DNA of 18,944 nucleotides from CAWBRT01 sp050015355 (lineage in GTDB: Bacteria; Acidobacteriota; Terriglobia; Terriglobales; Acidobacteriaceae). Below the pieces are notes generated by a model. That model searched no databases and was not told where the DNA came from. It worked only from the letters and a program-made list of their open reading frames with translations. The translations under genes and the position numbers were made by a program. The stretch spans positions 1 through 18,944 of the forward strand of contig JBEKBO010000088.1 in the NCBI GenBank assembly GCA_050015355.1, read 5' to 3'. Of this stretch, positions 5,242 to 12,213 are shown piece after piece (position 1 is the stretch's first letter; the number at the start of each line of letters is the position of its first letter).

Positions 5242-6572
5242 ACTCGACCGCTGCGCCAGTATCCGCCGAGGGACGGCCATACGGCGACGCCGAAGCCGAC
5301 GCCACGTATAGCAAGGTTTTCTGGCGGATCATTCCGTTCTTGATCCTCTGCTACCTGTTCAATTTTCTCGACCGGATCAACGTGGCGTTCGCGAAGCTGC
5401 AATTCAGCCGCGATCTTCACTTCAGCGAGGCCGTCTACGGACTGGGCAGCGGGATCTTCTACATCGGCTACAGCCTCTTCGAGGTGCCCAGCAACATCAT
5501 GCTGGACAAGATCGGCATCCGCAAAACGCTGGTGCGGATCATGGTTTTGTGGGGACTCTTTTCCGCCGTTACCGCCTTTATGCGGACGCCTCAGCATTAC
5601 TACATAATCCGGACACTGCTGGGCGCAGCCGAAGCCGGATTCTTTCCCGGCATCCTGTTTTACGTAACGCAATGGGTTCCGGCCAGCCGGCGGGCGCGCA
5701 TTACGGCACTTTTCTTCATGTCCGTCCCGTTCTCGGGAATCATCGGCGGACCGCTGTCCGGCTGGGTGATGCACAGTCTCTCGGGATTCCACGGCTTGCA
5801 AGGCTGGCAATGGCTGTTCCTGATGGAAGGACTGCCGGCGTGCGTGTTGGGAGTGATCGCTTTCTTTTACCTGAGCGATGGACCAAGAGACGCACCATGG
5901 CTAACGGCGGGTGAACGGGCCATCATCCTTTACGACCTGGAAAAGGAGGCAACGGTCGAGCGCGGCCATTCGCATCGTGCGATTGGCAGCGCCCTGCGCA
6001 CGCCGGGGTTTTACGTGCTGGCGTTTTTGTCTTTCGCGGTCTTCACCGGAATTGGCGGCGTAACGTTCTGGTTGCCGACGATCATCAGGAATTCCGGGGT
6101 CAAAGGCATCTTGAGCGTGGGGCTGCTCTCCGCCCTGCCTTACATGGCGGGCGCAGCGATGCAGATCATAGTGGCCCGGCACTCCGATCGAATGCTGGAA
6201 CGCCGCTGGCATTTTGCCGTTCCGGCGATGGTCGCAAGCCTGGGATGGTTCCTGATGCCGCTGGCCGCGCACAGTCCGGTGTTCTCGGTTCTGATGCTTA
6301 CGCTCGCCGCGCTGGGGATTCTTGGCGCGGCGCCGACATTCTGGTCGATGCCGGGAGCGTTCATGACCGGCCCGGCACGCGCGGCGGGTATTGCCTTGAT
6401 CTCCAGCATCGGCGCGGCGGCGAGTTTCGCCAGTCCGAGCATCGTGGGCTGGCTTTCCACGCGCACGGGATCGCTCGCTGCCGGACAGTACTACCTCGGC
6501 ACGGTCGTCCTACTCAGCGCGCTGCTGGTGCTGATCGGCTTCCGTGAGCACGCACGGGTGAAGACCGCATAG
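5238..6572 (+). CDS. MFS transporter, anion:cation symporter (ACS) family
   Basis: This inner-membrane proton symporter has 444 residues and about 12 predicted hydrophobic segments. Typical ACS landmarks are NFLDRINVAFAKLQF in the first helix region, GIFYIGYSLFEVPSN, the cytoplasmic loop DKIGIRKT, and AEAGFFPGILFYVTQWVPA. ACS members carry organic anions such as phthalate, glucarate/galactonate, tartrate or hydroxyphenylacetate; which one applies here is not visible. The start codon overlaps the stop of the lyase gene (ATGA), so transporter and enzyme are made together and probably serve the same substrate. No clear intrinsic terminator follows. Confidence 0.94.
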   Translation: MNSTAAPVSAEGRPYGDAEADATYSKVFWRIIPFLILCYLFNFLDRINVAFAKLQFSRDLHFSEAVYGLGSGIFYIGYSLFEVPSNIMLDKIGIRKTLVRIMVLWGLFSAVTAFMRTPQHYYIIRTLLGAAEAGFFPGILFYVTQWVPASRRARITALFFMSVPFSGIIGGPLSGWVMHSLSGFHGLQGWQWLFLMEGLPACVLGVIAFFYLSDGPRDAPWLTAGERAIILYDLEKEATVERGHSHRAIGSALRTPGFYVLAFLSFAVFTGIGGVTFWLPTIIRNSGVKGILSVGLLSALPYMAGAAMQIIVARHSDRMLERRWHFAVPAMVASLGWFLMPLAAHSPVFSVLMLTLAALGILGAAPTFWSMPGAFMTGPARAAGIALISSIGAAASFASPSIVGWLSTRTGSLAAGQYYLGTVVLLSALLVLIGFREHARVKTA

Positions 6573-6674
6573 GCGGCGGCTTGACGGCACTGTACGCGCG
6601 TCAGGTGCTTAGTTTTGCGGCCGGAGTCGATGGACGGGTCTGCGACGAATAGCGCTGGCGCGAATGTTGCTGTC

Positions 6675-6908
6675 TCATGCTTTCTTCTGAAACTTCTTCT
6701 TCTCCAGTTCACCCGCAGGACAGCCTGGGGCGTGGATGAACTTGGACATTACGCTCCCCTCTTTTTTGCAGAAATCGCACTCCATGCGATAACTCTGACC
6801 GCCGTCATCCGTGGGTAGCATGGTATATGGATTCTCCAGATAGAAGCGTCTCAGCTTGCGGCGCTGACGCCACTCAGCAATCCATTTGAACACTTGGTTC
6901 CTCTTCAT
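6675..6908 (-). CDS. Possible small Cys-containing protein of unknown function
   Basis: This 77-residue product is not recognised. It is very basic at the N-terminus (KWIAEWRQRRKLRRFY), has a central MECDFCKKEG with a CxxC pair, a third Cys in APGCPAG, and a lysine-rich end. A small metal-binding fold is conceivable. It is convergent with the MFS gene, and the upstream 6909-7037 region holds a dispersed palindrome. No good ribosome site precedes the ATG. The composition looks protein-like rather than random, but the call is uncertain. Confidence 0.42.
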   Translation of the reverse strand: MKRNQVFKWIAEWRQRRKLRRFYLENPYTMLPTDDGGQSYRMECDFCKKEGSVMSKFIHAPGCPAGELEKKKFQKKA

Positions 6909-6934
6909 TGAAAGGCTCGTTGGCTTGGCACGAG

Positions 6935-6977
6935 CCCATGTTACTCCGCCTACGGCTTCGCGAATGTGGGCCGCCAG
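6935..6977. repeat. Dispersed palindrome, GCGAATGTGGGCCxCCAG family (copy 2)
   Basis: It runs from CCCATGTTACTCCGCC through TACGGCTTCG to CGAATGTGGGCCGCCAG. It is similar to 4161-4203. It lies upstream of the possible small Cys protein. Confidence 0.6.
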
Positions 6978-7037
6978 CCCCCAGCATCCTTCCGGAACAG
7001 GATAGGACGGGACGCGCGTCGCAGGATTTCAAGCACA

Positions 7038-7634
7038 TCATTTCTTTGATGGAGAGTCGGCGGGAGGTATCGCGGCAAGCGCCTCAATCCAGAAATCTCT
7101 TTCCGCATTGAAGCCGGCGACAGCCGATTTAAGCGGAACGTCTTGCAGTGACTTTGACCCCCAGCGTCCCGACTTTAGTACTGCCGCCTGTTTAAGCACT
7201 CCGGCGCGAGCCAGATAAAACACCGGGGTACCTCCCGCTTCCGTTATGAGCACAGCAGCATTCGTGTCCTCGAGGAGGTAAATGGTTCGCTGGCCGCTGC
7301 TGTCCTCTACAACAGAAGCCCAGAGCGGCTCCAGATTGACGCTGGCGTTTCGTATACCTAGACCACTCGTGATGTAGTCAGCGACATGTGCGTGGCGGCC
7401 TCGCTTCTTCACTACCTGAAGAGCCTTGGAAAATTGCTTGGCGGGATCTGATGAATTCGGCGCTCTGACGTAAGGAATAACGGGCAAATCCGCTATGGAG
7501 GATGGGGGCTGTCCTTCCGCCGGAGCGGTGTTGGACGACTGCGCGCTCATGGTTTCACCAGAGATAGATGTCAAAGCAAAGAGCAAAACAAACAGACACA
7601 TGGACGTCAGTCGCGTCCGCACAAGCCATGCCAT
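7038..7634 (-). CDS. Secreted protein of unknown function
   Basis: The protein has 198 residues and I recognise no family. Residues 1-31 look like a Sec signal peptide: basic MAWLVRTRLTS, hydrophobic CLFVLLFALTSI, then a likely cleavage near TMSA-QSS. The mature part starts with a Ser/Pro-rich segment, followed by a compact mixed domain with strands such as RTIYLLEDTNAAVLI and GGTPVFYLARAGVLKQA. There is no lipobox cysteine at the cleavage region. A ribosome site (GAGGT, about 7 bases before the ATG) supports the start. It is on the same strand and downstream of the LigI-like hydrolase, with a 176-base gap containing a dispersed palindrome, so co-transcription is doubtful. Confidence 0.62.
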   Translation of the reverse strand: MAWLVRTRLTSMCLFVLLFALTSISGETMSAQSSNTAPAEGQPPSSIADLPVIPYVRAPNSSDPAKQFSKALQVVKKRGRHAHVADYITSGLGIRNASVNLEPLWASVVEDSSGQRTIYLLEDTNAAVLITEAGGTPVFYLARAGVLKQAAVLKSGRWGSKSLQDVPLKSAVAGFNAERDFWIEALAAIPPADSPSKK

Positions 7635-7744
7635 CGGACTACCTCGATTCTCCTGCGAAGGATGGCGCGATTGTAGCTTTTCTGCTGACGATAGAGCAAG
7701 TAAGCGCCGTCACGGGAAATCAGCCCCTGCTTTGCGCAGAAAAA

Positions 7745-7780
7745 GCCCCACCCTAGCAAAAGAGGCTAGAATGGGGCACC
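7745..7780. repeat. Dispersed imperfect palindrome, TGGGGCACC family (copy 3)
   Basis: It starts GCCCCACCCTAGC and ends GGCTAGAATGGGGCACC. The arms CTAGC/GCTAG and GCCCCA/TGGGGC pair. It has the same A/G-rich loop (AAAAGA) as copy 1. It lies between two minus-strand genes and may end or process their transcript. Confidence 0.68.
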
Positions 7781-7810
7781 CGGAACATCCAACCTAGCCA
7801 CCCGACCCGC

Positions 7811-8779
7811 CTACGCGCTCGGGAAGCCGTACAACTTGGCGGGGTTATCGACGAGGATGCGTTTGCGCATCTCCTCGGGCGCCCAATACGCCAGCAGATC
7901 GAGCTGCGTGGCATCCACCGGCGGCGCGCCTTTGTAACTCGGGTGCGGCCAGTTGCTGCCCCAGACCACGCGGCTGGGACCGGCTTCAATCAGCGCCTTG
8001 GCGAACGGAGCGACATCGTCGTAGGGATAAGGCTTGGCCGACATGGCATACGCCGAGGACAGTTTGACCCAGGTATTCCCTTCCCGAACCAGCGCCAGCA
8101 GCGCCTGGAATCCGGGATACTGCACGCCCAACTCCGGCGCAACGCGGCCCATGTGATCGATAACCAGCGGCGTCGCCAGGCCGCGGAATCGCGGAGCCAA
8201 TTCCGTCAGGTCGCGGCCTTCAACCTGTATCTGCATGTGCCAGCCAAAGGGCGCGACCACCTGCGCCACCTTGGCGAGATCTTCGAGCGTTGGCCCGCCC
8301 TTGAACGAGAGGTTCACGCGCGCGCCGCGAAAGCCGGCGTCGTGCAGGCGCTGGATTTCCGCCTTGGGCGCGCTCGCCACCAGTCCCGCCACGCCGCGCC
8401 AGTTGCCGTGCGATTCGGCGATGGCGTCGTGAGTGCGGCTGTTGTCGGTGCCATAAAAGCTCGGCTGAATAATGACGGCGCGCTGCAATCCGAGCGCGCT
8501 CAGCAGCCTGCGGTACTGGTCGAGATGCGCTTCCACGGGGGTAAAGCTGCGTCCGGCGACAAACGGGTATTTCGCTCCCGGCCCAATGATGTGGGCATGG
8601 CAATCGCACGCCTTGGGCGGAGCGACCACCAGCTTCGGCTTGCCCGGATCAGGGTTGGGGCCGGCGTTGAGGGTTGGCGGTTGCTTCTCTTCGCCATGGG
8701 CATTGGCCGCGAGCAGGCTGGACGCGGTTACGATGGCGGCGCTTTTCAGAAAACTGCGGCGGTCTGAGTCGGTTCTCAT
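7811..8779 (-). CDS. Tat-exported amidohydrolase-2 family hydrolase, LigI-like (2-pyrone-4,6-dicarboxylate lactonase type)
   Basis: This is a TIM-barrel metal-type hydrolase of 322 residues. The N-terminus carries a twin-arginine signal (DRRSFLK at 6-12, then AAIVTASSLLAANAHG), so it probably acts in the periplasm. Active-site landmarks are CDCHAHI (His61, His63), GWHMQIQ (His181), LVIDHMGR (His209) and WGSNWPHP (272-279). At Asn276, related lactonases such as LigI have a catalytic Asp, as far as I recall. LigI opens the lactone of the protocatechuate 4,5-cleavage pathway; here only the family is secure, not the substrate. GAGGTG precedes the ATG on the minus strand. The DASS carboxylate transporter gene lies immediately upstream on the same strand, suggesting hydrolysis of an external lactone followed by uptake of the acid. 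Confidence 0.9.
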   Translation of the reverse strand: MRTDSDRRSFLKSAAIVTASSLLAANAHGEEKQPPTLNAGPNPDPGKPKLVVAPPKACDCHAHIIGPGAKYPFVAGRSFTPVEAHLDQYRRLLSALGLQRAVIIQPSFYGTDNSRTHDAIAESHGNWRGVAGLVASAPKAEIQRLHDAGFRGARVNLSFKGGPTLEDLAKVAQVVAPFGWHMQIQVEGRDLTELAPRFRGLATPLVIDHMGRVAPELGVQYPGFQALLALVREGNTWVKLSSAYAMSAKPYPYDDVAPFAKALIEAGPSRVVWGSNWPHPSYKGAPPVDATQLDLLAYWAPEEMRKRILVDNPAKLYGFPSA

Positions 8780-8797
8780 CTCTTGAATTTCACCTCA

Positions 8798-8811
8798 GCG
8801 GCTGAAGCCGC
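8798..8811. repeat. Palindrome GCGGCTGAAGCCGC upstream of the LigI-like gene
   Basis: Two 6-base arms (GCGGCT/AGCCGC) are separated by 2 bases, about 18 bases before the hydrolase start codon. It may be an operator, a leader hairpin or another dispersed-repeat fragment. Confidence 0.45.
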
Positions 8812-8847
8812 AGAAATCCTGCTTGTGCAACGAGGTCCTGGAGCTGT

Positions 8848-8871
8848 AATCCCTTGCTTAATCCCTTGCTT
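8848..8871. repeat. Perfect tandem duplication AATCCCTTGCTT x2
   Basis: Two exact 12-base units lie head to tail in the gap between the LigI-like gene and the DASS transporter. This is probably a replication-slippage duplication and a possible variable locus. Confidence 0.7.
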
Positions 8872-8883
8872 CCCGCGCAAATC

Positions 8884-8920
8884 ATTCCGCCCTGGCAAAG
8901 AAGGCTAGGATGGGGCACCC
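8884..8920. repeat. Dispersed imperfect palindrome, TGGGGCACC family (copy 4)
   Basis: It starts TTCCGCCCTGGC and ends GGCTAGGATGGGGCACCC, with an AAAGAA loop as in copies 1 and 3. The 5' arm has diverged. It lies just downstream of the DASS gene stop on the minus strand. Confidence 0.6.
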
Positions 8921-8925
8921 GTCAG

Positions 8926-8945
8926 GCGAATGTGGACTACCAGCC
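8926..8945. repeat. Fragment of the GCGAATGTGG-ACCAG repeat (copy 3)
   Basis: GCGAATGTGGACTACCAGCC matches the 3' ends of 4161-4203 and 6935-6977. Here it directly follows a TGGGGCACC element, which suggests the two repeat types are parts of one composite. Confidence 0.5.
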
Positions 8946-8960
8946 CGGTTATGCAACCGT

Positions 8961-10487
8961 CTACACCAGTCCAAGCCAGCGCCAATAGGTCAGGTAGAAC
9001 AACAACCAAATGAACAAGGCGACGATGGTGAATGGCAGCGCGATTCGTATGTACTCTTTCGCTTCGTATGTGTCTGTCGCGTAAGGAATCATGGTTTGCG
9101 GTGAGTTCACCGGTAAGACACAAGTGAACAGGATGATGTATGAGGCCACGATTGTCATGCCGACGATGTGCGGATTGGAGGTCTTGGCGCTGAGCAGAAA
9201 ACCCAGGATGGTCGGAATCAAGGCCGAAACCGCCGCCGCGCTGCTGGCGAAGGCCAGGCGGACGAAGAATATGGCGATCGCAACGACAATCATGATCATC
9301 AGCGGCCGCATCGCGGTTACGCCCATGGCGCCCAAAGACCGGTTGGCAGCCCAGGTGGCCGCGCCCGTCTTGAACAGCAGCTCGCCCATGGAAATGCAAG
9401 CCCCGAACAACGCAATGGTTCCCAGGTCGACTTTTTTGGCGACGCTCTTCCAATCCGTGACACCGACGACGGGAGACAACAAGACCAGCACACTCAGAAC
9501 GGAAACGCTGTTGGCGTCGATTTTATGCAGCGGCTCGGTCGCCCAGGCAAGAATCGTGGCTAGCAGAATGTAGAGGAGCTTCTTTTCCCGGGCGCTCGCC
9601 GGTCCCAGCGATTGCAACTGCTGCTGCACAAGCTCCTTGCCGCCGGGAACTTCATCGAATTCGACTTTCGCCATGCGGCTGACGAAGAAGTAGACGAGAA
9701 TGGTCAGCACGATCCCCAGTGGTTCGGCGTAGATCAGCCACTGCAGCCAGGTTATCGTTTGACCGGTTACTTTCTCCACAAACGATACCGTCAGCGGATT
9801 CTGGGCCGCCGCGCTCAAAATTCCGACTCCGGAAATGGAGGAAGAAAGGGCGATCGACAGCATCAACGCCTTGGCAAACTGACTCTTGCGGCTGAGCTTC
9901 AGCGCATCGACCAAGCCCAGCGCGATCGGGCACAAGCAAGCGGAGCGGGCGGTGATGGAAGGAATCAGGAAGGCAAAGACCGACATCACCACGATCATCC
10001 CGGCCATCAGGTTTTTGCTCTTGGTGCCGACAATTTTCAAAATGGTGAGCGCTACGCGCTTCTCCAGGCCGATCTCCAGCATGATGGCGGCGATAAACAA
10101 TCCCGTCACCACCAAGACCCAGCCGCCGTTGGTCAACCCGGTCAGGGCCGTCGACAAAGCCTTGCCGGTGCCGAGGCGAGCGGCGCCCGCGCCCGCCGGC
10201 GCGAAGCCGAGCCCTACGGTAAGAAAGCTGAAAATGGCAACCGCGCTCATCGGATAAGAGATCGCTTCAGAAACCCAAACGATGAGCGCGAACGCCAGGA
10301 CTCCCAATACGCGTTGGCCGGCCACCGATAAACCGGTAAACGGGCTGGAGAAAAAAATAAACAACATGCAGAGGATGGCGGCGACCAGCCAGATCAGTTT
10401 GCGAGAACCCTGCGCAACGCCGGGTGCATTGGGCGCCGGGCCGCCGGAGTATGAGCGGGGCGGCGAAGTAGAAACGGGTGAGCTCAT
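8961..10487 (-). CDS. DASS/SLC13-family carboxylate (or sulfate) transporter
   Basis: This is a polytopic inner-membrane divalent-anion symporter of 508 residues with more than ten hydrophobic segments. After a Ser/Pro-rich cytoplasmic N-terminus (1-28), the first helices read LIWLVAAILCMLFIFF and GVLAFALIVWVSEAISYP, typical of the family. The two re-entrant substrate/sodium regions appear to be SITARSACLCPIALG and FASSAAAVSALIPT; the classical SNT triplets are not obvious. Family members carry succinate, citrate, tartrate or sulfate. AGGA stands about 8 bases before the ATG on the minus strand. The downstream Tat-exported LigI-like hydrolase suggests a di- or tricarboxylate made outside the cytoplasm. 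The substrate is inferred. Confidence 0.92.
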   Translation of the reverse strand: MSSPVSTSPPRSYSGGPAPNAPGVAQGSRKLIWLVAAILCMLFIFFSSPFTGLSVAGQRVLGVLAFALIVWVSEAISYPMSAVAIFSFLTVGLGFAPAGAGAARLGTGKALSTALTGLTNGGWVLVVTGLFIAAIMLEIGLEKRVALTILKIVGTKSKNLMAGMIVVMSVFAFLIPSITARSACLCPIALGLVDALKLSRKSQFAKALMLSIALSSSISGVGILSAAAQNPLTVSFVEKVTGQTITWLQWLIYAEPLGIVLTILVYFFVSRMAKVEFDEVPGGKELVQQQLQSLGPASAREKKLLYILLATILAWATEPLHKIDANSVSVLSVLVLLSPVVGVTDWKSVAKKVDLGTIALFGACISMGELLFKTGAATWAANRSLGAMGVTAMRPLMIMIVVAIAIFFVRLAFASSAAAVSALIPTILGFLLSAKTSNPHIVGMTIVASYIILFTCVLPVNSPQTMIPYATDTYEAKEYIRIALPFTIVALFIWLLFYLTYWRWLGLV

Positions 10488-10728
10488 TGCTAAGTCCTAA
10501 ATGGTATGCCCCAAGCAAATATCACGACGCAGGCGGCCCAGCAAGGAAAAAGATCGCGTCCAGGCGCGCGTCAGACGGCGCTTGCGCTTGCATTTCCGCG
10601 CTGCAAGTTGGATTGGCGGCCCGCAACCATGAGCGGCGATTGATAATATTGGATGTCGAATGGCAATCCGCTAGTAAACTTGATTTGTATCAGCGAAATT
10701 CTTTTTCACGAACTCTGGAGACGCATTC

Positions 10729-11790
10729 ATGGACATGCTGATTCTGCCGGGTGATGGCATCGGTCCGGAAACGACCGTGGCCACGATGAAGGTATTGAAC
10801 ACGGTCAACGACAAGTACTCGCTGGATCTGAAATTTCACAGCGAAGACATCGGGCTGGTTACTCTAAAGAAGATCGGAACCACGTTTCCGCCGCATATTT
10901 TGGGTCTGGCGCGGAAAGCCCATGGCGTGCTGCTGGGGCCAGTGTCGCACAACGAATATCCGCCGCGAGACAAGGGCGGGCTCAATCCCTCGGGCGAGAT
11001 GCGCATTGGGCTGGACCTCTACGCGAACATTCGCCCGAGCCGTTCGCGTTTCGGCATGTCTTTCGCGGGCAAAGAGATGGACCTGATCATTGTGCGCGAA
11101 AACACCGAAGGCTTCTACGCGGACCGCAACATGTTCTTCGGCAATGGCGAGTTCATGCCGACCGAAGATACCGCGCTGGCGATTCGCAAAATCACCGTTA
11201 AAGGTTGCCGCCGCATCGCCAAAGCCGCGTTTGAGATCGCCGCCAAGCGGCGCAAAAAGGTCACGGCCGTTCACAAGGCGAACGTCATGCGGGTTTCCGA
11301 CGGCCTGTTCCTGCGCGAGGTCCGCAAAGTCGCAGCGGATTACCCGCAGGTGAAACTTGATGAGTTGATCGTCGACGCCACGGCCGCGCTGCTGGTGCGC
11401 GACCCGGCGCGCTTCGACGTGATCGTCACCACCAACATGTTCGGCGACATTCTTTCCGATGAAGCCTCCGAGATCTCCGGCAGTCTTGGACTGGGCGGCA
11501 GCCTCAATGCGGGCGACGGAGTCGCCATGGGACAGCCGCAGCACGGGTCTGCTCCGGATATCGCGGGCAAGGGCATCGCGAACCCGGTTTCGCTGATGCT
11601 TTCAGCCAGCATGCTGCTCGACTGGATGGCCACGGAGCACAAGAAGCCCGCGCTGGCCGATGCCGGGAAGTGCATCGCCGATGCGATTGAACTCGCGCTC
11701 TCAAACCCGGCGACGCGCACGCGCGACGTCGGCGGCACGCTCGGCACCGAGGCGTTCACCGATATCGTGCTGCGCACCGTCCGCGGTTGA
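10729..11790 (+). CDS. Isocitrate/isopropylmalate dehydrogenase-family enzyme
   Basis: This is an NAD(P)-dependent beta-decarboxylating 2-hydroxy-acid dehydrogenase of 353 residues. Conserved catalytic residues are present: Arg92 (GEMR), Arg102 (ANIRPSR), Arg123 (VRENTEG), Lys183 (VHKANVM), Asp216 (IVDATAA), and Asp240/Asp244 (NMFGDILSDEAS). HGSAPDIAGKGIANP (272-286) is the cofactor loop, and its Asp at 277 points to NAD. RENTEGFY and LDLYANIRP resemble short NAD-isocitrate or homoisocitrate dehydrogenases as much as LeuB. LeuC/LeuD are not nearby, and citrate synthase is the next gene, so an isocitrate or tartrate-like substrate is plausible. GGAG precedes the ATG by 8 bases. A palindromic hairpin spans its stop codon. 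Confidence 0.9.
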   Translation: MDMLILPGDGIGPETTVATMKVLNTVNDKYSLDLKFHSEDIGLVTLKKIGTTFPPHILGLARKAHGVLLGPVSHNEYPPRDKGGLNPSGEMRIGLDLYANIRPSRSRFGMSFAGKEMDLIIVRENTEGFYADRNMFFGNGEFMPTEDTALAIRKITVKGCRRIAKAAFEIAAKRRKKVTAVHKANVMRVSDGLFLREVRKVAADYPQVKLDELIVDATAALLVRDPARFDVIVTTNMFGDILSDEASEISGSLGLGGSLNAGDGVAMGQPQHGSAPDIAGKGIANPVSLMLSASMLLDWMATEHKKPALADAGKCIADAIELALSNPATRTRDVGGTLGTEAFTDIVLRTVRG

Positions 11791-11800
11791 AGCGCGGACG
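11778..11800 (+). terminator. Hairpin across the stop of the dehydrogenase gene
   Basis: CGTCCGCG-GTTGAAG-CGCGGACG is a perfect 8-base-pair stem whose loop contains the stop codon. No T-run follows, so it is at best a weak or Rho-assisted terminator, or an mRNA-stabilising end. Confidence 0.35.
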
Positions 11801-11914
11801 AGCGCTCAATGCCAACACGCCAACCGGGGGCTTGATTTCCCGTGGCGAAACGCCGGCGGCGAGTTGAGCAACTACTCCACGTCTGCCCTCAGTCACCCCA
11901 GCGAGCCGAGCCTC

Positions 11915-11945
11915 GTCGGGGACCCCGAACGCCAGGAGCTTATTG
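11915..11945 (+). repeat. Repeat GTCGGGGAC-N10-AGGAGCTTATTG (copy 2)
   Basis: The blocks and spacing are identical to 4213-4243. Unlike that copy it is not followed by a start codon. It is preceded by CCCCAGCGAGCCGAG, which could pair partly with the CTCG...GGGG segment. Confidence 0.55.
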
Positions 11946-12002
11946 CTAGAGGCGGCACAGCCAGCCAGGCTGCACGGATTGTCTCAAAAGAGCTCTTGGC
12001 GG

Positions 12003-12019
12003 GCGGGACGTGGGGCACC
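12003..12019. repeat. Half-element of the TGGGGCACC palindrome family (copy 5)
   Basis: GGGACGTGGGGCACCCG matches the 3' arm of the palindromes at 2985-3021 and 8884-8920 but lacks a matching 5' arm. It looks like a decayed copy. Confidence 0.45.
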
Positions 12020-12158
12020 CGCAGAGGCTCCGGAAGCGGGTTTGCGGCAAATGCTGCTTGCCGGAAATCCGGGCAGGCTCTTCGGTTTCGATAGCTGAAC
12101 AGGAATTCCGGGTCTCGGCCTGCCTGTCGTCGAGCCGGTCAGCCATAATGGTTGCCGG

Positions 12159-12213
12159 TCACAGGTGGCTGTGCTCGTGTCAAAGATCACAAATACCTGT
12201 GACGTAGATTACA
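12159..12213. promoter_or_regulatory. CRP/FNR-like operator array upstream of citrate synthase
   Basis: Two everted repeats, TCACA-N6-TGTGC (12159-12174) and TCACA-N6-TGTGA (12187-12202), lie exactly 28 bases apart. The last half also forms TGTGA-N6-TTACA (12198-12213), which matches the CRP consensus at 9 of 10 core positions and has the TAGAT centre of the ideal site. Acidobacterial genomes encode Crp/Fnr regulators, but which one binds here is inferred. The citrate synthase start is about 230 bases downstream. Confidence 0.45.

Noticed and set aside
4282..5280. 332-codon minus-strand open frame
   Set aside because: It is antisense to the DapA-family gene, whose catalytic residues and ribosome site are clear. 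The composition is Arg/Gln-rich shadow type.
7943..8767. 274-codon plus-strand open frame
   Set aside because: Antisense shadow of the LigI-like hydrolase; no domain, Arg/Gly-rich composition.
9612..10331. 239-codon plus-strand open frame rich in Gln, Arg and His
   Set aside because: Antisense to the DASS transporter. The composition is what hydrophobic codons give when read on the opposite strand.
10864..11544. 226-codon minus-strand open frame
   Set aside because: Antisense to the isocitrate/isopropylmalate dehydrogenase-family gene, which has all catalytic residues.
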